A stretch of DNA of 64,000 nucleotides from Nocardiopsis sp. NRRL B-16309 (GCF_001279585.1 NZ_LGEC01000148.1:1-64000); one strand, 5' to 3'. Shown: positions 17,716-26,459, numbered from the stretch's first letter. Made by a program: numbers and translations. The notes: generated by a model from the sequence alone, not told the origin.

Positions 17716-18932
17716 CGCGCCTGTCCTTCCGGGTCCGAGTCCATGAGGCCGAAGTAGGCGGCCGCGGTGTCGACGTCCTTGTCGCCGCGCCCGGAGAGGT
17801 TCACCAGGATGACGGCGTCGGGGCCCAGGCGCTCGCCGAGCTTGCGGGCTCCGGCCAGGGCGTGGGCGCTCTCGATGGCGGGGATGATGCCCTCGGTGCG
17901 GCACAGCAGCCGGAAGGCCTCCATGGCCTCGGCGTCGGTGATGGGCTCGTAGTGGGCGCGCCCGGTGTCGGCGAGGTAGGCGTGTTCGGGGCCCACCGCC
18001 GGGTAGTCGAGTCCGGCGGAGATGGAGTGGCTGGGCAGGGTCTGCCCGTACTCGTCCTGGAGCAGGTAGGTGCGGGCGCCGTGGAAGACGCCGGGGCTGC
18101 CCGCGGTGATGGAGGCGGCGGTGCGCGAGGGCCCCTCTCCCCCGGCCTCGAAGCCGTACAGGGCGACGCCCTCGTCGGGGATGAACGCCGCGAAGATCGC
18201 GATGGCGTTGGAGCCGCCGCCCACGCACGCGGCGACGGCGTCGGGCAGGCGCCCGGTGAGGGCCCGGACCTGGTCGCGGGCCTCGGCGCCCACGACGTAG
18301 TGCAGGTCGCGCACGAGTTTGGGGAAGGGGTGCGGGCCCGCGACGGTGCCGAAGAGGTAGTGCGTGTGGTCGACGTTGGCGACCCAGTCGCGGAACGCCT
18401 CGTTGATGGCGTCCTTGAGGGTGCGGCTGCCGATGGTGACGGGCACGACCTCGGCGCCGAGCATGCGCATGCGGGCGACGTTGAGCGCCTGGCGGCGGGT
18501 GTCCTCCTCGCCCATGTAGATCACGCAGTCCAGGCCCATGAGCGCGCAGGCGGTGGCGGTGGCCACGCCGTGCTGCCCGGCCCCGGTCTCGGCGATCACG
18601 CGGGTCTTGCCCATGCGCTTGGTGAGCAGGGCCTGGCCGAGCACGTTGTTGATCTTGTGCGAGCCGGTGTGGTTGAGGTCCTCGCGCTTGAGCAGGACGC
18701 GTGCCCCGCCGCAGTGCTCGGAGAAGTTGCGCGCGTCGGTGAGGGCGCTGGGGCGCCCGGTGTAGGTGCGCAGCAGGTCGTCGAGTTCGGCCTGGTAGGC
18801 GGGGTCCTGGCGGGCCTTCTCCCACTCGGCCTCGACCTCGTCGAGGGCGGCGATGAGGGCCTCGGGGGCGAACCGGCCCCCGAAGCGGCCGTAGTGCCCG
18901 TGCGCGTCCGGCACCGGCGGGGTGTTGCTCAT
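17712..18932 (-). CDS. trpB: Tryptophan synthase beta chain
   Basis: The PLP enzyme condenses indole with serine. The 406-residue product has the PLP lysine Lys93 in LNHTGSHKINN, the phosphate-binding GGGSNAIAIF near residue 235 and GLDYPAVGPEH near 305. The frame is open to 19016, but the ATG at 18932 has a GGAG site and gives the usual N-terminus (HYGRFGGRFAPE). A 326-bp gap separates it from trpC. Confidence 0.96.
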   Translation of the reverse strand: MSNTPPVPDAHGHYGRFGGRFAPEALIAALDEVEAEWEKARQDPAYQAELDDLLRTYTGRPSALTDARNFSEHCGGARVLLKREDLNHTGSHKINNVLGQALLTKRMGKTRVIAETGAGQHGVATATACALMGLDCVIYMGEEDTRRQALNVARMRMLGAEVVPVTIGSRTLKDAINEAFRDWVANVDHTHYLFGTVAGPHPFPKLVRDLHYVVGAEARDQVRALTGRLPDAVAACVGGGSNAIAIFAAFIPDEGVALYGFEAGGEGPSRTAASITAGSPGVFHGARTYLLQDEYGQTLPSHSISAGLDYPAVGPEHAYLADTGRAHYEPITDAEAMEAFRLLCRTEGIIPAIESAHALAGARKLGERLGPDAVILVNLSGRGDKDVDTAAAYFGLMDSDPEGQAR

Positions 18933-19258
18933 GCGAAGTCTCCTACAGACGGGGCCGACCGCGGTGGCGTCCCGGGCGTGGCCGCGGGCCGCGCGGGTCG
19001 GCCGTCCGCGCGCCACCGGGCTCGGGCGGCGCGGTCGGGCTGGGGCGTGGCGTGTGCCGTGGATGCTGTTCGCCGCGGGCCGGTGGGAACGCGGCGGACG
19101 TGCTGCTGGGTCGTCGCCGCAGGGTGTGCTCGGTACGAGACGGGCCCTGGGAGCGACGAGGTACGGGGAACCCGCGCGGAACGTGCTCTAGGACCATCGC
19201 CATCGGCGGCCCGGACGTGTCCGGTCGGTCACCGCTGTCGTCGTTCCCATCCCGGTCC
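18933..19258. other. trpC-trpB spacer, possible small ORF
   Basis: In Streptomyces a small gene, trpM, occupies this position. Here an 86-codon frame on the minus strand (19203 down to 18943) starts 56 bp after trpC and ends 11 bp before trpB, but it is Pro/Arg-rich with little sign of selection, and I could not match it to TrpM from memory. No tandem Trp codons or clear attenuator are visible. Confidence 0.3.
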
Positions 19259-20065
19259 TCAGTTCCTGTCGCGCAGCGCGGGGTGGGCGCCCGCGGTCAC
19301 CAGGTCGGCCACGGCCTCGCGCGGGTTCCGTCCGCGGACCAGGCTCTCCCCGACGAGGACGGCGCCGGCGCCGGCGCCGGCGTAGGCCAGCAGGTCGTGC
19401 GGGCCGCGGATCCCCGATTCTGCGATCTTGACACAGTCGGCGGGGATGCGGGGGGCGAGCCGGGCGAACGTGTCCCGGTCGACCTCCAGGGTCTTGAGGT
19501 TGCGGGCGTTGACGCCCACCACGGTCGCTCCGGCCTCCAGGGCGCGGTCGACCTCGTCCTCGTCGTGGACCTCCACGAGCGGGGTCAGTCCCAGGGAGCG
19601 GGCGCGCTCGACCAGGGAGACCAGCGCCTCCTGGGGCAGGGCCGCGACGATGAGCAGGATCGCGGAGGCCCCGAAGACGCGGGCCTCCCACAGCTGGTAG
19701 GAGCTGACCACGAAGTCCTTGCGCAGCAGCGGCGTGTCGACCGCCTTGTGGACCGCTTCGAGGTCGGCGAGGCTGCCCTTGAAGCGCCGCTGTTCGGTCA
19801 GGACGCTGATCCAGGCGGCTCCGCCGGCCTCGTAGTCGCGGGCGAGGGCGGCCGGGTCGCCGATCGAGGCCAGCGGCCCCTTGGAGGGGCTGGCGCGCTT
19901 GACCTCGGCGATCACGTGGACTCCGGGGCGGCGCAGCGCGGCTTCGGCGTCCTTGGGGGTGGGCACCGACTCGGCCAGGGCCTTGAGGCGGTCCAGCGGG
20001 AGTTCGGCCTCCCGCTCCGCCAGGTCGGCGCGTACCCCGTCGAGGATCTCGTCGAGCACGCTCAC
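19259..20065 (-). CDS. trpC: Indole-3-glycerol phosphate synthase
   Basis: The 268-residue TIM barrel shows the catalytic Lys in HVIAEVKRASPSKG (near residue 56), LLRKDFVV near 117, LVEVHDEDEV near 165, VNARNLKTLEVD near 186 and ESGIRGPHDL near 215. It closes the CdRP ring to indole-glycerol phosphate, the substrate of TrpAB. GTG start with a GGGAG site 9 nt upstream. A TACGAT hexamer (20176-20181, minus) could be the -10 of a trpCBA promoter, with a ~100-nt leader. Confidence 0.95.
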   Translation of the reverse strand: MSVLDEILDGVRADLAEREAELPLDRLKALAESVPTPKDAEAALRRPGVHVIAEVKRASPSKGPLASIGDPAALARDYEAGGAAWISVLTEQRRFKGSLADLEAVHKAVDTPLLRKDFVVSSYQLWEARVFGASAILLIVAALPQEALVSLVERARSLGLTPLVEVHDEDEVDRALEAGATVVGVNARNLKTLEVDRDTFARLAPRIPADCVKIAESGIRGPHDLLAYAGAGAGAVLVGESLVRGRNPREAVADLVTAGAHPALRDRN

Positions 20066-20197
20066 CAGTTACCGCTCCCTACGTGAATTGGCCGGTCACG
20101 GTGGTCGGACCCGTCTGGGGCGGTGTCCGCGCGCGGCGGGCTTCGGTTGAGCCGCCGACACACCGTGTGCTCGTCATCGTATCCACCCACCCGGCCG

Positions 20198-20216
20198 GTG
20201 GGGGCGCCGCCCCCAC
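20198..20216 (-). terminator. Terminator after the first CD225 gene
   Basis: A perfect 8-bp stem, GTGGGGGC/GCCCCCAC, with a 3-nt loop, 11 bp past the stop at 20228. Confidence 0.7.
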
Positions 20217-20227
20217 CCGCGGGTCCG

Positions 20228-20611
20228 TCAGTAGGTGGTCGTCGGGGCGGTGGCCATGAGCCCGACCAGCACCACGAAGAACAGGATGTACAGCACGACG
20301 AAGACGATCATCAGGATGAAGCTGACCAGGCCGATGATCCCCATGATCTTGGCGGTCTTGGCCGCGGACTCGGCGCCGGCGTAGTCGCCCATCTCCCACT
20401 TGCTGCTGACCTGGAGGGAGAAGATCAGCCCGATGATGCCGATCACGGTGCAGCTGAGGATGCCCAGGATGTTGTGCACCATGTAGTTCTTGGGCGGGCC
20501 GCCGGCGGGCGGGACCTGACCGTAACCGGGGCCTTGGCCGTAGCCGCCGGGGGGCGGACCGTAGCCGCCGGTGCCGTAACCACCGGATGGGCCCTGGTGT
20601 CCGTAGCTCAT
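20228..20611 (-). CDS. CD225/dispanin family protein
   Basis: The 127-residue protein has a Gly/Tyr/Pro-rich disordered N-terminus (1-38) followed by a dispanin-like domain: a first intramembrane segment NILGILSCTVIGIIGLIFSLQV, the conserved polar loop SSKWEMGDYAGAESAAKTAK and a second helix IMGIIGLVSFILMIVFVVLY. This is the bacterial IFITM-like topology. Bacterial function is unknown. A second family member is at 21326, with a DUF2752 protein between. Confidence 0.82.
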   Translation of the reverse strand: MSYGHQGPSGGYGTGGYGPPPGGYGQGPGYGQVPPAGGPPKNYMVHNILGILSCTVIGIIGLIFSLQVSSKWEMGDYAGAESAAKTAKIMGIIGLVSFILMIVFVVLYILFFVVLVGLMATAPTTTY

Positions 20612-20714
20612 GAATCTGCCTTCCGGGAGGAGTGAGGAGTTGTGTCCACAACTGGGACGTACACGGGGGTGTCACGGTTCGGTGTGCCGGAGGACCGGCG
20701 CGGGGAAGATGCGG

Positions 20715-21230
20715 TCACCAGCCGGGAAGCAGGGGCACGCCGGGCGCGAGGAACGAGAACCAGGGCAGGTTGCGCAGCAGCCAGTACGCGTTGATGACGA
20801 TCAGCATGCCCCACAGGAACCAGCCGGGTGTGAGCTTCGGCGGCGTCTTCGGAGGCCGGATCGTCCACGAGAACCAGCGCGTGTAGGCCCACAGGATGTA
20901 GGGGGCCAGCAGGAACAGCAGGGGGTTCATGCTCAGGGCGCCGGTGATGTCCAGGTGCGTGGTGAGCGCGATGGCGCGCATGGTGCCGCAGCCGGGGCAG
21001 AAGGTCCCGGTGAGCAGCAGCCACGGGCACGTGGGGTAGTTGCCGGGCTCGTTGGGGTCCACGAAGTGCAGGAGTGTGGCACCCAGGAGTCCGAGCGCGC
21101 CGAGCCCGGCCGGCCACACGACCGGGGGCAGGGCGTCGACCCGCTGCCGGAGCCGGTCGGTCCACGACGGGGCGGCCGTCGGCGCTTCCGGGGGGTCGGA
21201 TTCGCTCTGGTGGGTGTGGGGTGGGTGCAC
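20715..21230 (-). CDS. DUF2752 family membrane protein
   Basis: The 171-residue membrane protein carries the DUF2752 core CPWLLLTGTFCPGCGTMRAIALTTHLDITGAL-type region (about residues 66-100; CPGCG motif), then hydrophobic segments around 105-125 and 140-160. The frame is open to 21746, but upstream residues are the shadow of the next gene. I start at GTG 21230, preceded by TAGGCT and a 7-nt gap and lacking a ribosome-binding site. DUF2752 genes sit between trp and his genes in related genomes; function unknown. Confidence 0.78.
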   Translation of the reverse strand: MHPPHTHQSESDPPEAPTAAPSWTDRLRQRVDALPPVVWPAGLGALGLLGATLLHFVDPNEPGNYPTCPWLLLTGTFCPGCGTMRAIALTTHLDITGALSMNPLLFLLAPYILWAYTRWFSWTIRPPKTPPKLTPGWFLWGMLIVINAYWLLRNLPWFSFLAPGVPLLPGW

Positions 21231-21237
21231 GTCGACC

Positions 21238-21243
21238 AGCCTA
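21238..21243 (-). promoter_or_regulatory. -10 hexamer for the DUF2752 gene
   Basis: TAGGCT on the minus strand lies 7 nt before the GTG at 21230. Same leaderless layout as elsewhere in the window. Confidence 0.4.
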
Positions 21244-21260
21244 CGGGGTGGGAGAGGGTT

Positions 21261-21293
21261 CTGCCCCCGGACGCCGTGGGCGTACGGGGGCAG
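21261..21293 (-). terminator. Terminator after the second CD225 gene
   Basis: A long stem, CTGCCCCCG/CGGGGGCAG continued by ACGCC/GGCGT across one mismatch, with GTG as loop. It lies 32 bp past the stop at 21326. Confidence 0.75.
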
Positions 21294-21325
21294 AGGAGGG
21301 CGCCTGCGCGCCGGGGGTCCGACGA

Positions 21326-21688
21326 CTAGTAGTAGGTCGGGGTGCTCGCGGCGGCGACGATGAACATCAGCACGTAGAAGGCGATGAGCAGTACGTACGC
21401 GATGCCGCCGAGGATGAAGGCGAGCTTGGTGAACTTCTTGGCCTGGGCCTGCGCCTCCATGGCACCGGCCTGGTCGCCCCGGTTCCACAGGTCGTTGACC
21501 TTGGTGGCGTTGATGATGGCCGGGATGGCGAAGGGCCAGCAGCAGAAGATGGCGACGATGGCCCAGGTCAGACCATTGTCGGGCGGGGTTCCGCCGCCCA
21601 TGGGGGCACCGTAGCCGCCGGAGGGCGGGCCGCCGTAGCCGCCACCGGGGGGCGGGGGGTTGCCGGGGGGCGGGGGACCATAGCTCAT
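21326..21688 (-). CDS. CD225/dispanin family protein
   Basis: The 120-residue protein has a Pro/Gly-rich tail (1-36), then LTWAIVAIFCCWPFAIPAIINATKV with a double Cys typical of CD225, the loop NDLWNRGDQAGAMEAQAQAKKF and a second helix AFILGGIAYVLLIAFYVLMFIV. ATG 21688 has an AGGAAAG site; earlier in-frame codons are not coding-like. It is distantly similar to the 20228 protein, so the block holds two family members. Confidence 0.85.
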   Translation of the reverse strand: MSYGPPPPGNPPPPGGGYGGPPSGGYGAPMGGGTPPDNGLTWAIVAIFCCWPFAIPAIINATKVNDLWNRGDQAGAMEAQAQAKKFTKLAFILGGIAYVLLIAFYVLMFIVAAASTPTYY

Positions 21689-21953
21689 GATCGGAACAAC
21701 TTTCCTGAAAGGGACAAGGGGTTTGCACGCGGCGTACGGAACGCACACCGACCCAACACGGGGCAGGGCTGGGTCACCGGACGAGAGCCGCGGGCAGTAA
21801 CGAATGATGCCAGATCGGCGAGACATCCATCTGCTGAAACATACGCGGCGGACAGGACCGGTGGAGAGAATCTACCCGCCCTATGCGACCTTCGTCCATT
21901 TTCCGTTACCCAGTCGTTGCGAGCTGGGCAAACGTCACAGGAGGACGGTGGCG

Positions 21954-22244
21954 TCAGGCCTGGCCCGCGGTGACGGAGGACGCACGGGCCGCCTCCCACT
22001 CCTCGCGCGTGGGCGGCACCGGGCGCGGCTCCTTGCGGCCCAGGCCCGCCTTCTTCATGACCCCGGCGATCACCGCGCACACCACGCTGACGCCGAGGGT
22101 CAGACCGGTCCACAGCAGGAAGTCGCCGCCCGCGATGATGGCGACGCCGCCGACGGACCACACGATCAGCCAGGACGCGGTGAGGAACCACGCGGACAGG
22201 GTGTTGCCGTGGTCTTCGTGCTCTTCGTGGTGTCCGTCGGCCAT
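21954..22244 (-). CDS. HGxxPAAW-type small membrane protein
   Basis: The 96-residue protein begins with a His/Glu/Asp-rich stretch containing HGNTLSAW, a variant of the HGxxPAAW motif for which the actinobacterial family is named. Two transmembrane helices follow (about 18-39 and 43-64), then a basic tail. Its ATG overlaps the stop of the upstream Trp-associated gene by one base, so it is translationally coupled. Function unknown. Confidence 0.8.
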   Translation of the reverse strand: MADGHHEEHEDHGNTLSAWFLTASWLIVWSVGGVAIIAGGDFLLWTGLTLGVSVVCAVIAGVMKKAGLGRKEPRPVPPTREEWEAARASSVTAGQA

Positions 22245-22954
22245 CAGCTGTTCTCCTTCGGTTCGGCTGGCCGTCGTGCCAGCGGAGCGGTGGCGGTGCC
22301 ACCCTCGGGTGCGGTGCGGTCCGCGCCGTCGGCGCGCCCGTCGCCGCGCCCGGGGGCGTCGAGTGTGGGGTCGTCACCGGCGTCCAGGGATCTCCACAGG
22401 TCGGAAGGTGTCTCCGCCTGGTGCTGTCGCGGTGCGGCGTCCCGATCGTACCTGGTGCCCATCCCCGGCCACGCGGGGGAGCGTACGGTCGCCAGCAGGC
22501 CGCTCAGGAGCAGGGCCAGGGCGCCCGCCGCGGCCATGGCCGGGCCGAGCGCGGCCAGATCCGGTTCGGCGGCGACCTGGGCGGTGCCGCCGGAGGCGGC
22601 GGCGTGCGAGGCGACCGTGTCGGCGAGCACACCGGGCCGTGTGGCGCTCCACACCGAGGCGAGCACGAGCACGCCGCCGGCCGCGGTGAGCAGTCCGATG
22701 GCGCGGCGGACCCAGCCGCGCGCGGCGTAGAGCCCCGCGACCGCGGCCAGCCCGGCCCAGCCGACGCCGGTGGGCGTGCCGGTCAGGTCGGCACCGGTGA
22801 GGTCGATCGCCGTCGGCGCGACGGGTCCGGGCACGTCCAGTACGCCGGTGACCCAGTGGCGTCCGGCCGCGGCCAGCAGCAGCGCCGCCCCGGCGACCAT
22901 GGCCAGGGTGGTGATCCCGTATTCGCGGCGGTCGCGGGCGCGGTCGGAACTCAC
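22244..22954 (-). CDS. Trp-biosynthesis-associated membrane protein
   Basis: The 236-residue protein has four predicted helices (about 12-30, 58-75, 83-100, 136-155) with RHWVTG near residue 26, the hallmark of the actinobacterial 'trp operon conserved membrane protein' family; the last 70 residues are disordered. The role in tryptophan synthesis is inferred only from gene context in related genomes. Its GTG overlaps the hisI stop (GTGA) and it overlaps the HGxxPAAW gene at its end. Confidence 0.82.
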   Translation of the reverse strand: MSSDRARDRREYGITTLAMVAGAALLLAAAGRHWVTGVLDVPGPVAPTAIDLTGADLTGTPTGVGWAGLAAVAGLYAARGWVRRAIGLLTAAGGVLVLASVWSATRPGVLADTVASHAAASGGTAQVAAEPDLAALGPAMAAAGALALLLSGLLATVRSPAWPGMGTRYDRDAAPRQHQAETPSDLWRSLDAGDDPTLDAPGRGDGRADGADRTAPEGGTATAPLARRPAEPKENS

Positions 22955-23295
22955 AGCAGCCGTCCCGCGTCGAAGCACGTGTGGTCGCCGGTGTGGCAGG
23001 CGGCTCCGTGCTGGTCGACACGGACGAGCAGCGTGTCGCCGTCGCAGTCGAGTGCGACCGACACCACACGCTGGGTGTTTCCGGAGGTGGCCCCCTTGAC
23101 CCAGTACTCTCCCCGGCTGCGGGACCAGTACGTGGCCGCGCCCGTGGTCAGGGTGCGGTGCAGGGCCTCGTCGTCCATCCACGCGAGCATCAGGACCTCG
23201 CCGCTGTCGTGCTGCTGCACGATGGCGGGGACGAGTCCGTCGGGGTTCCGTTTCAGCCGTGCGGCGATGCCCGGGTCGAGGCTGGTGAGGCTCAT
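22951..23295 (-). CDS. hisI: Phosphoribosyl-AMP cyclohydrolase
   Basis: HisI opens the adenine ring of PR-AMP, the third step of histidine synthesis. The 114-residue single-domain enzyme shows LMLAWMDDEAL, ATYWSRSRGEYWVKGATSGNTQ and the metal-binding DCDGDTLLVRV...HTGDHTCF with the expected Cys and His ligands. hisE is not fused or adjacent. The ATG is preceded by TAATCT and GGGGGC, readable either as a leaderless promoter or as a poor ribosome site. It heads a separate operon with the membrane-protein block, away from hisD-hisF. Confidence 0.95.
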   Translation of the reverse strand: MSLTSLDPGIAARLKRNPDGLVPAIVQQHDSGEVLMLAWMDDEALHRTLTTGAATYWSRSRGEYWVKGATSGNTQRVVSVALDCDGDTLLVRVDQHGAACHTGDHTCFDAGRLL

Positions 23296-23301
23296 GCCCC
23301 C

Positions 23302-23307
23302 AGATTA
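23302..23307 (-). promoter_or_regulatory. -10 hexamer upstream of hisI
   Basis: TAATCT on the minus strand, then GGGGGC, then the hisI ATG. Nearly the same arrangement precedes hisD. Confidence 0.4.
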
Positions 23308-23442
23308 TGGCCGACGCGCGAGCGCCCGGCACCGGGGCGGTGTCGGGCGCCGGCGCTGTCGGTGGGAAGCGCCGTGTCCGGCTACAGTTCGTGCGTCCGA
23401 CGCCTCGCCGCCCGCGGGGCACACACGGGAGTGGGGAGTTCC

Positions 23443-24444
23443 TTGACCGCCGAGTCCCTGTCCGCCGACCTCTCCGGCATGCCCGCGGCGCTGACCGCCC
23501 TGTCCAGGCGCTTCCCGCGCTGGGACCCCTTCGCGGCGCTGCCCGCGCTGCTGGACGACGAGCCCGCGTCCGTGCGCCTGCTGGGGCTGGGGCCGGCCCG
23601 CCACCTGTGCGAGACGGCCGCCGCCCGGCTGCGCCGCGCGGGCGTGGGCGCCGGCGCCGACTTCTCCTCCTCGGCGGAGGAGCCCCCGGCCGGCCCGGAG
23701 ACGCTGGTGGTGGGGGTGTCCCTGGGCGGTGGCCAGCGCGAACTGTGCACGGTGCTCGACCGCTACGTGGCCCGCTCGCCGGTGATCGTGCTGACGCCCG
23801 ACCCGGATGCCGTCGTCACGCGCTACGCGGACCTGCTGGTGCCGTTGCACGCCGGCGAGGAGGCCAGCGGGCTGGGATGCCGCGCCTACCAGCACGCGAT
23901 GGCCCTGCTGCTGCTGTTGGGGCACCGGCTGGGCGCTCCGGCGTCCGGGAGCGCGCAGAACCTGCCGGGTCTGCTGCTGCGGGCGGCCAACGCGACGGGG
24001 TCGCTGCTGAAGAGCGCCCCCGAGTGGGTGCCCGAGGCGGCCCGGGTCCTGGACTCCCCGCACGGGGTGCACATGGTGGCGCCGGCGGAGCGGCTGGCGT
24101 CGGCGTGGCAGGGGGCGCAGATCGTACGGCGGGGGCCGGTTCGGGTGGCGCACGTGTGCGAGACCGGGGAGTGGTCGCACACCGACCGGTACCTGGCGGC
24201 GGTGACGGACTACCGCGCGCTGCTGTTCGCGGGGTCGGCCTACGACGAGCGCTTCGCCGAGCACCTGGGGCAGCTGCGGGGGCGGTTCGTGGCCGTGGGT
24301 CCCACCCCCGGGCACGAGCGCGTGCCGGGGGCGGAGCTGACGGTGCGCTATCCGGGCGACGGGGACGCGGACGTGAGCCTGCTGGTCGAGCCGCTCGTGG
24401 CCGAACTGCTGGCCGCCCACTGGTGGCACGGCGCCCCGCGCTGA
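23443..24444 (+). CDS. SIS-domain-like protein
   Basis: The 333-residue protein has sugar-isomerase-domain features: TLVVGVSLGGGQRELCTVLDR near residue 88, VIVLTPDPDAVVTRYADLLVPLHAGEE near 110, and a second half with VAHVCETGEWSHTDRYL. This is the diffuse SIS pattern seen next to hisI in related actinobacteria. No catalytic residues can be assigned. The start is a TTG at 23443 with GGGGAG just upstream; an in-frame GTG at 23431 is an alternative. TACAGT at 23383-23388 may be its -10. Divergent from hisI, convergent with the ABC exporter genes. Confidence 0.68.
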   Translation: MTAESLSADLSGMPAALTALSRRFPRWDPFAALPALLDDEPASVRLLGLGPARHLCETAAARLRRAGVGAGADFSSSAEEPPAGPETLVVGVSLGGGQRELCTVLDRYVARSPVIVLTPDPDAVVTRYADLLVPLHAGEEASGLGCRAYQHAMALLLLLGHRLGAPASGSAQNLPGLLLRAANATGSLLKSAPEWVPEAARVLDSPHGVHMVAPAERLASAWQGAQIVRRGPVRVAHVCETGEWSHTDRYLAAVTDYRALLFAGSAYDERFAEHLGQLRGRFVAVGPTPGHERVPGAELTVRYPGDGDADVSLLVEPLVAELLAAHWWHGAPR

Positions 24445-24468
24445 CGGGGACGGCGGGCCAAGCCCTGC

Positions 24469-24594
24469 GGGTACCGGCCCGGCCGCGCCCACCGGAGGAA
24501 GGCCCCCACGCACAGGGCCCCGGACCGGTGCGCCTCCCCCACCAGCGCAGGCGGGCCCACCGGCCACCCGCCGGGTACCGGCCCGGCCGCGCCC
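24469..24594. repeat. Direct repeat of a 22-bp GC-rich unit
   Basis: Two identical 22-bp units (24469-24490 and 24573-24594, starting GGGTACCGGCCCGG) are about 100 bp apart in the spacer between two convergent genes. Confidence 0.75.
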
Positions 24595-24617
24595 GCCGGG
24601 TGCGGCCGGTGCGCCCC

Positions 24618-26459
24618 TCAGGCGGAGGAGCGGGCCCAGGAGGCGTACAGGTCGGCGTAGACCCCCGGCCGGTCGACGAGTTCGGCGTGCGCGCCGCTCT
24701 GGACGACGCGCCCGTCGTCGAAGACGAGCACCCGGTCGGCCGCCTCGGCCGTCGAGAGCCGGTGGGCGATGGCCACCGAGGTGCGGCCCCGCGTGAGCCG
24801 GTCCAGGGCGCGCTGGATGCGCACCTCGGTGTGCGGGTCCACCGCCGAGGTGGCCTCGTCCAGGACCAGCAGGTCGGGGTCGGCGACGTAGGCGCGGACC
24901 AGGGCGACGAGCTGGCGCTCCCCCGCCGAGAGCGACTCCCCCCGTTGGCCCACGGGGGTGTTCAGCCCGTGGGCGAGGCTGCCGAGCCAGTCGGCCAGCC
25001 CGAGTTCGGTGACGGCGGCCTCCAGTTCGGCGTCGGTGCTCTCGGGTCGGGCGAAGCGGATGTTGTCGCCCAGGGAGCTGTCGAAGAGGAAGCCCTCCTG
25101 CGGCACCATGACCACGCGCCCGCGCAGTGACGTGAAGGCGACCTCCCGCAGGTCCACGCCGTCGAGTCGGACGGTGCCCCGCGCCGGGTCCATGAGCCGG
25201 GTCAGGAGCTTGACGAAGGTGGTCTTGCCCGATCCGGTCTCCCCCACCACCGCGACGCGGGTGCCGGGGGCGATGGTGACGTCCACGTCGTCCAGGACGA
25301 CGGGGCCCTCGGGGTAGGCGTAGGTCACGTGGTCGAAGCGCACCTCGACGGGGCCGCGCGGGAGCACGTGCCCGGCCTCGCCGGGGTCGGCGATGTCGGG
25401 GACGGTGTCCAGGACACCCAGGACGCGCCGCCACCCGGCGATGGCGTTCTGGGCCTCGTTGAAGATCTCGGTGGCCATCATCATGGGCTGGATGAACAGC
25501 GTCATGAGGAAGAGGAAGGCGATGAGCTGCCCGGCGGTGAGGCCGCCGCCCAGGCCGAGCCACACGCCGACCAGGACCACGGCGGTGTTGCCGACGGCGG
25601 CGACGATCTCGGCGAAGGGCGAGACGGCCATGGACAGGCGCTGGGCCCGGACCTGGGCGGCGCGGGTGGCCAGCACGGTGGTGTCGATGCGTCCGGCGGT
25701 GCGCTCCTCGGTGCCGTGCGCGCGGATGACGGCGGCGCCCATGACGGTCTCTCCGACCGCGCCGAGCATGTCGCCGGTGCGCTCGCGGACCTTGAGGTAG
25801 GCCTTGGACAGCAGCTTCTGCAGCCAGCGCACGCCGAAGAGCAGGGGCAGGAAGCACACCCAGACGACGATGGTCAGCTGCCAGGAGTAGACGGCCATGA
25901 GGATGGTGGCCACGAGCAGCTGTCCGGAGCTGACGATCAGGAGCAGGCCGCCCCACTGCATGAAGGTGCTGATCTGGTCGACGTCGCTGGTGACGCGGGA
26001 GACCAGGGCGCCCTTGCGCTCGCTGTTCTGGGTGAGCACGGACAGGTCGTGCACGTGGCGGAAGGCCTTGCGCCGCAGGGTGGCCAGCCCGGACTCGGTC
26101 GCCCGGTACAGGCGCAGGTTCATCAGGTAGGAGCAGGCCATGGTGACCACGAGCAGGCCGGCGCAGGTGGCCACCATGCGGGTGACGAACGCCAGGTCGG
26201 GCCCGTCCGGGCCGGTCAGGCCGTTGTCGATGATCTGCTGGACGGCGACGGGCACGATGATCTTGCCCGCGGTGGCGACCACGGCCAGGGCCAGGGTGAT
26301 CCACAGGCCCTTGGCGAACTCCGGTGAGAGCTGCAGGCCGCGGCGCAGGGTGCCCATGGCGGTGTCGGTGGAGCGGTGCAGGGACAGCAGGGAGCGGCGC
26401 CGGCCGCCGTCGTCGTCGGGGGCGCGCTCGTCGGAGCGGGTCGGGGCTGGTGCGCTCAT
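24618..26459 (-). CDS. ABC exporter half-transporter, catalytic-type subunit
   Basis: The 613-residue protein has an N-terminal six-helix ABC transmembrane domain (about 45-335) and a C-terminal ATPase: Walker A GETGSGKTT, Q-loop VPQEG, signature LSAGERQ, Walker B plus catalytic Glu LLVLDEAT and switch His AIAHRLST. The signature differs from canonical LSGGQ. Its ATG overlaps the stop of the upstream half-transporter (ATGA), so the two should form a heterodimer. The substrate is unknown; the closest pattern is the multidrug/lipid exporter group. Confidence 0.9.
   Translation of the reverse strand: MSAPAPTRSDERAPDDDGGRRRSLLSLHRSTDTAMGTLRRGLQLSPEFAKGLWITLALAVVATAGKIIVPVAVQQIIDNGLTGPDGPDLAFVTRMVATCAGLLVVTMACSYLMNLRLYRATESGLATLRRKAFRHVHDLSVLTQNSERKGALVSRVTSDVDQISTFMQWGGLLLIVSSGQLLVATILMAVYSWQLTIVVWVCFLPLLFGVRWLQKLLSKAYLKVRERTGDMLGAVGETVMGAAVIRAHGTEERTAGRIDTTVLATRAAQVRAQRLSMAVSPFAEIVAAVGNTAVVLVGVWLGLGGGLTAGQLIAFLFLMTLFIQPMMMATEIFNEAQNAIAGWRRVLGVLDTVPDIADPGEAGHVLPRGPVEVRFDHVTYAYPEGPVVLDDVDVTIAPGTRVAVVGETGSGKTTFVKLLTRLMDPARGTVRLDGVDLREVAFTSLRGRVVMVPQEGFLFDSSLGDNIRFARPESTDAELEAAVTELGLADWLGSLAHGLNTPVGQRGESLSAGERQLVALVRAYVADPDLLVLDEATSAVDPHTEVRIQRALDRLTRGRTSVAIAHRLSTAEAADRVLVFDDGRVVQSGAHAELVDRPGVYADLYASWARSSA

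Noticed and set aside
18943..19203. 86-codon ORF between trpC and trpB as a trpM gene
   Set aside because: The position fits trpM but the Pro/Arg-rich sequence shows no recognisable similarity. Kept only as a note on the spacer.
20079..20177. 32-codon upstream ORF ending 13 nt before trpC as a trp leader peptide
   Set aside because: It has no Trp codons, its ATG overlaps the presumed -10, and no terminator hairpin follows.
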